A stretch of 28,706 nucleotides of DNA, taken from contig VBKY01000141.1 of assembly GCA_005879255.1 (NCBI GenBank), positions 1-28,706 of the forward strand, in the 5' to 3' direction. Below, in pieces: positions 1-6,536 of the stretch. The position numbers and the translations under genes are program-made. The notes beneath the pieces are model-generated. The model was given only the letters and a program-made list of their open reading frames with translations, had not been told where the DNA came from and did not search any database. Each line of letters begins with the position of its first letter. Position 1 is the first letter of the stretch. The stretch comes from Deltaproteobacteria bacterium. Lineage in GTDB: Bacteria > Desulfobacterota_B > Binatia > UBA9968.

Positions 1-203
1 GTTGGCACGTGCACGATTGCGATCAGATTCTCGTGGTCACAGCCGGCAAGGGCATCGCAGCGAGCGAACAGGGGGAGCGAGAAATTACTGTCGGTGATGT
101 CGTTCACATCAAAGCCGGTGAGCGTCACTGGCACGGAGCGAAGGCCGATTCGCCCATGTCGCATATCACTGTGACGACGGCGGCCGGTCAGTTGAGGCGC
201 TGA
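1..203 (+). CDS. Cupin-domain protein, C-terminal part (5' end outside window)
   Basis: The reading frame is open from the first bases of the window, so the start lies upstream. The visible part reads W-H-V-H-D-C-D-Q, then a G-x-G turn, then G-D-V and a closing H-W-H-G. This is the pattern of a single cupin_2 barrel: the first histidine motif, the glycine-rich turn and the second histidine motif. Cupins of this size are small metal-binding proteins, either sensors or enzymes such as decarboxylases. Substrate specificity cannot be read from a fragment. The protein ends shortly after the second motif, as is normal for a small cupin. The family is fairly secure and the function is unknown. Confidence 0.8.
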   Translation, partial: WHVHDCDQILVVTAGKGIAASEQGEREITVGDVVHIKAGERHWHGAKADSPMSHITVTTAAGQLRR

Positions 204-346
204 AGCTCTCGTCGAACAGCATGCTCGAATTAGGTTTGCCTGTTCTCCATCTTAGTGAGCTCGAAAGGGACGACAACAGGATATTCGTGTATGCGCGGAA
301 CAACCCCTAGACGAGAACAAGGGGTGGCGGATCCGGTGTCGCCTCA

Positions 347-758
347 ATGGTACGTGCCACGGGAGCGAAAAACGCCCGGCACTACTTGGCTGCGACTCCC
401 AAAATCCAAGCCTACCGCGATCGCTGGGTAGAGCTCGCACCCTTTCGCGATGGCCCGGTGAATCCGCAGCGGTTTGAAGTGAACGACCCGGCGGAGATGA
501 CGAAACAGATCAAAGTCAAAGCAACGGACCTCGGCGCCGACATGGTTGGCGTCTGCCGACTGCAGCCGCACATGATCGATCTGGGCGCGGACGTGCCGCA
601 CGAGTTTGTGATGCTATCCCTATTCGCGCCTGCGCGACGAATACTGCCATCTGTGCATCGATGTGTGCCCGTACAACGTGAAATCTCATCCGGGGACGTA
701 CAAAGCGTTCATGAAGGAACGCAAGCAAGTCGGCTACAAGACTCCGAAGTCGTGGTAA
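347..758 (+). pseudogene. Decayed reductive dehalogenase / 4Fe-4S protein
   Basis: Two reading frames together give one recognisable but broken protein. From 347 the first frame gives a segment with D-P-A-E-M-T, then L-G-A-D-M-V-G-V, then P-H-E-F-V. This resembles the N-terminal part of reductive dehalogenase or epoxyqueuosine-reductase-like proteins. From about 630 a different frame gives Y-C-H-L-C-I-D-V-C-P-Y-N, a C-x2-C-x3-C-P iron-sulfur motif, and ends at the TAA at 756-758. The central catalytic region expected between these parts is missing, and the frames do not join, so an internal deletion with frame change is likely. No good ribosome binding site precedes 347. The family assignment rests on motif order only. 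Confidence 0.5.
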
Positions 759-765
759 AGGCAAC

Positions 766-1080
766 ATGGAAAAACTCTACGTAAATGAGATTCGCCGGGA
801 TGGTAAGGTCAGCACAGTTGGACTGTTCTATTCTCGCGCTGAAGCGGAAAACATCGTCGCGCAGCTGCGCAGCATTCCTGAGCGATGCGATAATCGTTAC
901 GAGAACGTGCAAGCGACCCCAGGTTATCTCATGATGAGCGATTCTCAACGATCGCGGCAGCGCCAAGGAATAGTTCATGCTTTATGTTCAAACTGCCGTC
1001 TCAAGCGACGGAGAAGCTTGAGGAAATTTATGAGTCGCCGGAGGCCTCGGCGATTACGGGGGGGCATGATTTTCTTTTAG
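766..1080 (+). CDS. Small hypothetical protein
   Basis: The ATG at 766 follows an AAAGG at 757-761, close but acceptable as a ribosome binding site, and lies only 8 bases after the stop of the decayed iron-sulfur gene. The first 50 or so residues look like a real small protein: a beta-like start with Y-V-N-E and an alpha segment with R-A-E-A-E-N. The remainder is rich in Arg and Ser with low-complexity runs, and may be read-through after a frameshift. I do not recognise a family. The gene may once have been longer, or may end near residue 50. Confidence 0.4.
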   Translation: MEKLYVNEIRRDGKVSTVGLFYSRAEAENIVAQLRSIPERCDNRYENVQATPGYLMMSDSQRSRQRQGIVHALCSNCRLKRRRSLRKFMSRRRPRRLRGGMIFF

Positions 1081-1116
1081 TTCTGGCTTGTCTGAGACGA
1101 AGCTGGGGGAGTGACC

Positions 1117-2274
1117 ATGAAGTTCTCGTTTTTCATGATGCCGTTACACTATCCGACGGAAAATCCGTCGCTGGCCTTCGATCGTGACATTTCGCTGATT
1201 CATCACGCGGATGAGCTCGGCTACGACGAGTTTTTCATCGGCGAGCATCACACCGGCGGCTGGGAGACGATGCCCGCGCCCGAGATGGTTCTCGCGAAAG
1301 CATCTGCCCGCGCGCATCGGATTCGCCTTGGCACGTCGGTGCTCAGCCTGCCATTTCATCATCCGTTCGAAGTCGCGGAGCGCATGGCGTTTCTCGATCA
1401 CCTGACGCGCGGGCGGACGATTCTTGGCGTCGGGCCGTGCAACTTGATTACGGACAAGAAACTTTTTGGCCTGCCAGATGAAAAACTTCATCCAATGATG
1501 GCCGAGTCGGTAGACATCATCGTGCGTCTGCTAGAGTCGCCTGAGCCGATCGACTACGACGGTCAATTTTGGCGGTTCAAACAGATGCGGCTCCAGCTCC
1601 GCTCCTATCAGCAGCCGCGCATGCCTTTGGCCATAGCGTCGTCGGGCAATTCGATCAGCCTGGAGCTTGCAGGCAAGTACGGCATGTTGCTGTTGTCTCC
1701 TGCGGGAAAGAACAAACGGAGCAATCAATCGAAGACCGAGCAGTGGAACACAGTCGAAGCAATCGCGGCGAAAAACGGCGTCAAAACATCGCGAGAAAAT
1801 TGGCGCATGGCGACCTGCATTTATCTTGCCGATAGCCGGGAAGAGGCGTGGCGCGATGTCGAGGAAAGCATCCGGCGCGACATGGAATATTTCTTCGCCA
1901 TCGGACTCAAGGCACCCTATGAATCTTACCCCGGCCAGCCCGCACAGGAGATCACGCCGCGCTCCGGCGCCGACCGGCGCGACTGGATCATCGGCACGCC
2001 GGATGATGCCATCGCGCAAATCGAACGCATGCAGGCCGAAACCGGCGGCTTCGGCGGTCTATTGCTGACCACTCACGAATGGACCGGCACTGAGAAGGTG
2101 CGCCGATCCTACGAGCTCTTTGCACGTTACGTGATGCCGCACTTTCGTGGTCACACGCAAGGTTATCGCGACGAATGGCAGCGCATTCAACAGGCTGTAA
2201 ACGACGGCGGAATCAAACTCGACAGCGCGAGCCACCCCAGCAATCTTTCGCTTAAAGCCCAGGTGCGATCATGA
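1117..2274 (+). CDS. Luciferase-like (LLM class) flavin-dependent oxidoreductase
   Basis: This 385-residue protein fits the bacterial luciferase-like monooxygenase family, in which a TIM barrel uses reduced flavin and O2 to oxidise an organic substrate. Visible features are the N-terminal strand M-K-F-S-F-F, the segment G-E-H-H-T near residue 40, the barrel strand R-I-R-L-G-T-S-V, and the late I-G-T-P-D-D-A followed by G-G-F-G-G-L-L. The ATG at 1117 is preferred over the in-frame GTG at 1111 because the purine run GGGGGA at 1105-1110 sits at proper spacing. The last bases overlap the next gene by four (ATGA), which implies translational coupling to the haem-oxygenase-fold protein. The substrate is unknown. 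Confidence 0.88.
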   Translation: MKFSFFMMPLHYPTENPSLAFDRDISLIHHADELGYDEFFIGEHHTGGWETMPAPEMVLAKASARAHRIRLGTSVLSLPFHHPFEVAERMAFLDHLTRGRTILGVGPCNLITDKKLFGLPDEKLHPMMAESVDIIVRLLESPEPIDYDGQFWRFKQMRLQLRSYQQPRMPLAIASSGNSISLELAGKYGMLLLSPAGKNKRSNQSKTEQWNTVEAIAAKNGVKTSRENWRMATCIYLADSREEAWRDVEESIRRDMEYFFAIGLKAPYESYPGQPAQEITPRSGADRRDWIIGTPDDAIAQIERMQAETGGFGGLLLTTHEWTGTEKVRRSYELFARYVMPHFRGHTQGYRDEWQRIQQAVNDGGIKLDSASHPSNLSLKAQVRS

Positions 2275-2987
2275 AATCTGCCACCGACGAGATTCGGCAG
2301 TGGGAAGAGGCGATCGCGCAAAGAGTTCACGCAACCATGGCTGCGGCGGAAATGGACCGCTATTTCAACGTGAAGATGACCACCAGTCGGGCGCGCATTG
2401 CGCTATTGCAATTGAGTCTCTTTGTTAGTTGTCGCCGCGATTGTTGGGCGAATCTGATCGCTAATTGCGACGCGCCGGAGATCCGCCGGCGCTTGATGGA
2501 ACACGAGTACGACGAGCTCGTAGAAGATGAATACAGCTCCAAAGGTCATTATGATCTGCTCGTTCGCCAGGGAGCGTTAATCGGTTTGACGGGAGACGAC
2601 TTCGCCAAAGTCCAACCATTGCGGACCAGCATGGCGACCTTCTACGGTTGGAAGTGGATCGCCAGGGAAGGCGCCTGGCAAGATGGGCTGATCGCCATGA
2701 TGGCGACCGAATGGGTAAACGACGACCGCCGCTTGATGGACCAAGGCGGGGGCTTGTCGCGTCGAGACGGATCAAGATGGATTCGCGACTTCGGTTACAA
2801 ATGGGAGGAAATGCCCAACTTTGCGACTCACGCCGTGGCGGACGAGAAGCACGGGGATCTGTTCGTGCCCCTTTTGTCGAAATATGTCCGCGATCAAAAA
2901 AGCGCGTTGAAAGCAGCCGACGATGCTTTAGAGCTCTTCAAACTCTATCACTTTGGTGTTGCTGAACAGATGGAGAGAACAGACTGA
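2271..2987 (+). CDS. Haem-oxygenase-fold (TenA/PqqC/CADD-like) protein, likely metal oxidase
   Basis: This 238-residue, all-helical protein resembles the TenA/PqqC/CADD superfamily. It has acidic and histidine residues where di-iron members place ligands: H78/E79, the E85-D86-E87 cluster with H93, E147, and an H187-x3-D191-x2-H194 triad in T-H-A-V-A-D-E-K-H. The last motif is the same H-x3-D-x2-H seen in the CADD-type di-iron oxidases, and this argues against a TenA thiaminase. The ATG overlaps the TGA of the upstream flavin oxidoreductase, so both proteins are probably made together and act on one pathway. A short inverted repeat follows the stop, before the convergent lipoprotein gene. Exact ligand assignment is inference. 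Confidence 0.72.
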   Translation: MKSATDEIRQWEEAIAQRVHATMAAAEMDRYFNVKMTTSRARIALLQLSLFVSCRRDCWANLIANCDAPEIRRRLMEHEYDELVEDEYSSKGHYDLLVRQGALIGLTGDDFAKVQPLRTSMATFYGWKWIAREGAWQDGLIAMMATEWVNDDRRLMDQGGGLSRRDGSRWIRDFGYKWEEMPNFATHAVADEKHGDLFVPLLSKYVRDQKSALKAADDALELFKLYHFGVAEQMERTD

Positions 2988-3000
2988 AGCGCGGAGAGAA

Positions 3001-3351
3001 TTATTCGCGCTGCGGATTGAGTTGCTGGATGTCATCTGCCGCCAATCTCCGTCTTGCAGTCGCCCGCGCTATTTCGATTCTCTTCTCGGCGAGATAGGCG
3101 AGATGCTCCACTTCTGTGACATCCTTCTCCTCCGCCCAGACGCGCTCCGCTTGTTCCAGAGTTAGTCGCGCCTTGTCCAGTGCCACGCCAGCGCGCCCGG
3201 CGATTTCGCGATCTTGCCGCGCCCGGTTATAGGCGTCGCGCGCCCGCTCTAGGGCCGGATTTTGCACCACTCCGCATCCTATGGACAAAAAAGCCATTAA
3301 CGAGAGCGCCGTGTAAACGGTCCTTCGGCCGAGAAAGACGTTGAGCTTCAT
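3001..3351 (-). CDS. DUF4398-like lipoprotein
   Basis: The 116-residue product begins with a basic stretch, a hydrophobic segment and the lipobox L-S-I-G-C (Cys26), so it should be lipidated. The mature part is one long alternating charged helix rich in Ala, Arg and Glu, with L-A-Y-L-A-E-K-R-I-E-I-A-R, the signature seen in DUF4398 proteins. These are small envelope proteins of unknown function, often placed beside OmpA-like proteins. The ATG lies three bases after the stop of the upstream lipoprotein gene, and its AAGGA ribosome binding site lies inside the end of that gene. The two are therefore co-transcribed and probably coupled. The stop is 13 bases from the convergent gene. Confidence 0.72.
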   Translation of the reverse strand: MKLNVFLGRRTVYTALSLMAFLSIGCGVVQNPALERARDAYNRARQDREIAGRAGVALDKARLTLEQAERVWAEEKDVTEVEHLAYLAEKRIEIARATARRRLAADDIQQLNPQRE

Positions 3352-3354
3352 AAA

Positions 3355-3804
3355 CTATTCCTTGCCAGACGCCGGCGATGAAGCTGGTATTGGGCCACGT
3401 TCGGTTTCTGCTCGAAGGGTGTCAAGCCGTCTGCGGAGATCGTCCGCGGCCCGGCGCGTAAGCTCCGCTTCGGCCTTCGCGGTTGCGAGTTCGGCTTCTA
3501 CTTGAGCGCTTTCGGCGAGGCGGCGGGCGTCTTCATATCTCTTGGCAGCCATGGCCTTCTTGGATCCCTCGAGTTTTTCCCTGGCGCTCTGTAAATCCAT
3601 AGGAGCAAATTCGTCGGCCCTCGCTTCACTCGCCGCGCGCAGATCCATTTCCGCCCGCGACAAGATCTCGGTCGGCGGCTTTGCGGTACTGCAACCGCTG
3701 TTTTCGAATGCAAATAGGACAACCAAAGAGGCGATGATCCATGCGCGAAATGGCTTTGTCCGCGGCTGCATCAGTTCGCCGTTAAGATCGGAGATCATGT
3801 TCAT
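3355..3804 (-). CDS. Coiled-coil lipoprotein, DUF4398-like
   Basis: The product has about 149 residues. The start at 3804 is chosen because a perfect GGAGG (complement of 3812-3816) lies 7 bases upstream. A longer ORF start at 3831 lacks such a site. A hydrophobic segment ends in E-N-S-G-C (Cys38), a lipobox-like site. The rest is an alanine- and glutamate-rich helix with repeated A-E-A/A-R-R patterns, ending in a Pro/Ser tail. It resembles DUF4398 or OmpA-associated lipoproteins, which are thought to form coiled coils in the periplasm. It is the first gene of a two-lipoprotein operon. The 27-residue n-region before the hydrophobic core is long for a lipoprotein, so an internal ATG at residue 12 is possible. 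Confidence 0.7.
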   Translation of the reverse strand: MNMISDLNGELMQPRTKPFRAWIIASLVVLFAFENSGCSTAKPPTEILSRAEMDLRAASEARADEFAPMDLQSAREKLEGSKKAMAAKRYEDARRLAESAQVEAELATAKAEAELTRRAADDLRRRLDTLRAETERGPIPASSPASGKE

Positions 3805-4078
3805 GAACTTTCCTCCGGTTAAACCAATCAAGGAGTGTTCCAGGCTGCAATACGAAAGTTGGCACCGCGATGCGACCTAAGCTTGGGCATTCGCTATTGA
3901 CTAAATTGTATAACTCTCGATGTTAAGTACAAGACGGACTCACCTGTGGGATTCATGAGGCGGGTGGCGGACCGTATGCAAAAGACAAATAGCCAGAACG
4001 CGTGTCCGCATCGTTAAGGGATCTGACCGTGCTGTCCGAGTTTCCAGGGAAAGTAAGATCGTATAAAGGTCGGAGGTC

Positions 4079-5293
4079 GTGAACCTAGCCAGCCAGTTTT
4101 ACCGCGTACCACTCGCCGTGCCTTATTGGAACCGCGGGACGTATCGACGAATCCTCCAGTCATTTTGTTCGGGCAACGTCATCAATGGCGCGGATCTTCA
4201 CCATCTCAGATCCCTCGTGATCGACGGACTTGGAGTCAAAGAGGCGGCTCTCTGTGGCTCGGGAAGTTTGGCTCTCGAGATCGCCTTGCGCGCGTGCGAC
4301 GTGAAGCGAGGCGACGAAGTGGTGATTCCGACTTTTTGTTGCAGCGCCGTGGTTGCTCCAGTTTTGTCAGTTGGCGCCACGCCCGTCTTAGCAGACGCAG
4401 GTGAGGAGCTAAATCTTACCGTTGAGACTGTCGGCGCCGTACTGACTCAGAATACCAAGGCGATCATCGTGCCACACCTGTTTGGCAACCCCGCCGATAT
4501 CAGCGCAATTATCGAGCTCGTTCGCGGCAAGAATGTCCGCATCATCGACGACGCGGCGCAAGCATTGGGCGCGACGCTCGATGGGCGACCGCTAGGCAGC
4601 TTTGGCGAGGTGGGGATTCTGAGTTTTGGCGGGGAGAAGGTTTGTTTTGGTTTAGGCGGCGGTGCAGTCGTATCTCGTCACGATAAGTTCTTGCACAGTG
4701 ATTTGATGATCGATTTGGCGCGTCCGGCGCTCGTGTCGACGCTTCGGAAGTTTTTAGCGACGCTAATCTGGCGTCGCTGGCGGCGTTGGACACGGCCTCT
4801 AAACGTCACGTTATCTCGCAACGGTTCCCTGGGGGATGTGGCTTCGCCCAGGCACTATGGGCGTGAATTGATGGCAAACCTCAATGCGGCGGTCGCTTGC
4901 AGTCTGATGCAAACGCTGCGCGAAAATATTACGGCGCGGCGCGAGCGCGTTCGCGCTTATCAAAAGTTGCTGGTCGGCGAGGAGCGTTTGGAACTGATAC
5001 CCCACCGACCGGGCTCAGCGTGTCTGACACAGGTGGTGCGGGTCTTGCCGAGGCGCCGCGATCGAGATATGGCGGCCAACCTGATCAGGGTACTTGGCCG
5101 CTCCGGATATGAAATTCAAGGCAGCTATGTGCCGATACATCATCTGCGTGATTTCGGAATGTGCGTTTGGGACCGTCTTTCCCATGCGGATCGAATTTGG
5201 GGTGACTTGATCGAGCTGCCTTGCGAGCCGGATGTGAAATTCAATCACGTCGAACGAATTGCCACGATCGTAAAGCACACCATCAATTCCTAG
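4079..5293 (+). CDS. DegT/DnrJ/EryC1-family PLP-dependent aminotransferase
   Basis: This 404-residue protein follows the fold-type I sugar aminotransferase pattern: G-S-G-S-L-A-L near residue 60, G-D-E-V-V-I-P-T-F, P-H-L-F-G-N-P, then I-I-D-D-A-A-Q (Asp157/158, pyridine-nitrogen side), and S-F-G-G-E-K with Lys187 as the Schiff-base lysine, followed by G-L-G-G-G. Such enzymes transfer an amino group to nucleotide-linked keto-sugars or similar substrates. The start is a GTG with AAAGG at 4065-4069 about 9 bases upstream; the GGAGG at 4072-4076 is too close to be the main site. No polysaccharide genes adjoin it, so the acceptor is unknown. The segment at about residues 205-255, with W-R-R-W-R-R-W, is unusually basic and aromatic. 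Confidence 0.85.
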   Translation: MNLASQFYRVPLAVPYWNRGTYRRILQSFCSGNVINGADLHHLRSLVIDGLGVKEAALCGSGSLALEIALRACDVKRGDEVVIPTFCCSAVVAPVLSVGATPVLADAGEELNLTVETVGAVLTQNTKAIIVPHLFGNPADISAIIELVRGKNVRIIDDAAQALGATLDGRPLGSFGEVGILSFGGEKVCFGLGGGAVVSRHDKFLHSDLMIDLARPALVSTLRKFLATLIWRRWRRWTRPLNVTLSRNGSLGDVASPRHYGRELMANLNAAVACSLMQTLRENITARRERVRAYQKLLVGEERLELIPHRPGSACLTQVVRVLPRRRDRDMAANLIRVLGRSGYEIQGSYVPIHHLRDFGMCVWDRLSHADRIWGDLIELPCEPDVKFNHVERIATIVKHTINS

Positions 5294-5525
5294 CTTCAAG
5301 GCAAGCAGGCGTGCGATCGAGTTTGGATTTCCCGCCGTTAAAACTTAACACTTTGCCACTCATTCTTGACGTCGACAATCCTGGCACGAAATTGCATTCG
5401 CTAACTCAGCCGTAAACTTGCCACAAGTACTAAAAAGTGCGAAAGACTTCCTGCGATGTTCCCGAGCGGTCGGGGTATGTTTCTTGCGTTATTTTGGGCT
5501 CATGAGTTCGCCAAAGGATTCACCG

Positions 5526-6146
5526 ATGATGAACAAGCAGAATGCTTCCTTCGGAGAGGTGCTTCGCGCGGTTGGCCAGGGCCTGGAATCCCTCAACGTC
5601 GAGAATTTTGAATTGCAGGCGGAAGGTGACGGCTATTTCGTTCTCGGCACGCCGCGTTCGCCGTCGCCGGGAGCGGTGGAGAGCGGGTCGATGCAGCCGG
5701 GTGTGAAAAACACTCTTCAAAATGCTTGGTATAGCATCACTGATCGGGTCTCCCATAAGGTCAAAGCGTCGGATGCTATGCCGAATGTCTTGAGAGTTCT
5801 GTTTACCCGTGACGGCATCCGTCGGTTGCAGTGCGAAGGAGAAGCAAAACGGAGCGAAGAATCGGCGGGTATCCCCAATTTAAACAAGATATCTCAAATC
5901 CTTCGAATGGTAGGTGAGTACATCGACGCGAAATCGGGCCGCTTGATAAGCGCCTGCAAAAGTCAGAATTGGATTTCGTTCGACTATGAAACCGTCGCTC
6001 ATTTCCGAATCACAAAAAAATGGAAGGTCGCGGAGCTCTATGAATACTGGCTGGAGGTATCCGACCAGAGACAAAGGCGCCATGACATCGTCGAACGAGA
6101 GCTAGCGGGCGAGCGCAGAAAACCCAAAGCCGCGCCGCTGGGCTAG
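5526..6146 (+). CDS. Hypothetical protein, about 206 residues
   Basis: The start at 5526 (ATGATG) has AAAGGA at 5513-5518 with a 7-base gap. Upstream in-frame starts lack this. I do not recognise the family. The protein has no signal peptide or membrane segment. The N-terminal part (V-L-R-A-V-G-Q-G-L-E, then N-F-E-L-Q-A-E-G-D-G-Y-F-V) looks like a compact alpha/beta domain. A Ser/Pro/Gly-rich linker follows. The C-terminal half holds a helix-rich region with I-L-R-M-V-G-E-Y-I-D and a very basic end. It appears cytoplasmic and stands alone between an aminotransferase and a repeat-containing gap. Confidence 0.65.
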   Translation: MMNKQNASFGEVLRAVGQGLESLNVENFELQAEGDGYFVLGTPRSPSPGAVESGSMQPGVKNTLQNAWYSITDRVSHKVKASDAMPNVLRVLFTRDGIRRLQCEGEAKRSEESAGIPNLNKISQILRMVGEYIDAKSGRLISACKSQNWISFDYETVAHFRITKKWKVAELYEYWLEVSDQRQRRHDIVERELAGERRKPKAAPLG

Positions 6147-6536
6147 CTTACATCCCCTACGTCCTTCCAAAATTCCTTCAATCCGCGCGCCGATTCGAAC
6201 CCGTCCCTGCACGGCCCGTTCAATACGTGCCAAACGTTCAATCGCTAGGCTACGTTCAAGTCGTTCAACCTCTTCACTCACTAACCACACCGCTCGTTCC
6301 AGTCGTTACCCAGGTTCTCGGCGCGTCGAAGAGCTCATGGTCGACGCGAACGGAAGGATTGTGCTAACGCTGGTTGATGATAAAACGAGTCGAAAACGAT
6401 CGGTTTCCTTATGGGCGGCAAGGATAATTCTCCGGACTGTTCGAATCCGGATGTTTTAGATCATCTTCGAGAAATATTCAGGAATTCCTTCGGTGCAGCA
6501 ACACCGCGAATTCGCCATAGGAAGAATGGCGCGGCA
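6147..6536. other. Intergenic stretch with degenerate repeat, no convincing gene
   Basis: This gap of about 390 bases holds the 9-base-period repeat described separately. After it, a short open stretch (about 6303-6450) reads V-E-E-L-M-V-D-A-N-G-R-I-V-L-T-L in one frame and could be a gene remnant. It has no start, no ribosome binding site and no recognisable family. A frame continues open upstream of the next gene from 6411, but its sequence before 6537 does not look like protein. Confidence 0.5.
6217..6268. repeat. Degenerate 9-base-period intergenic repeat (CGTTCAA core)
   Basis: CGTTCAA occurs exactly at 6217, 6235, 6253 and 6262, so the copies are spaced 18, 18 and 9 bases apart. A degenerate copy (CGTGCCA) lies at 6226. 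On the minus strand the unit reads nTTGAACGn and would encode repeated hydrophobic-Glu-Arg tripeptides. The phase is exact, so this is a decayed short tandem array and not chance similarity. Confidence 0.6.

Noticed and set aside
984..1187. Plus-strand ORF with K-L-E-E-I-Y and G-G-H-D
   Set aside because: It overlaps the next gene in another frame and contains a G7 run. It may be a remnant, but nothing identifies the family.
2988..3011. Inverted repeat AGCGCG/CGCGCT between convergent genes
   Set aside because: The six-base stem with a 12-base loop and no T-run is too weak to call a terminator.
6181..6215. tRNA-like T-loop (GGTTCGAATC) on the minus strand
   Set aside because: The flanking bases do not form the 5-base T-stem, and no acceptor or anticodon arm can be folded around it.
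6102..6290. Minus-strand ORF with repeated Ile/Leu-Glu-Arg
   Set aside because: The pattern is the translation of the 9-base repeat array, and the ORF runs into the end of the plus-strand gene with no ribosome binding site.
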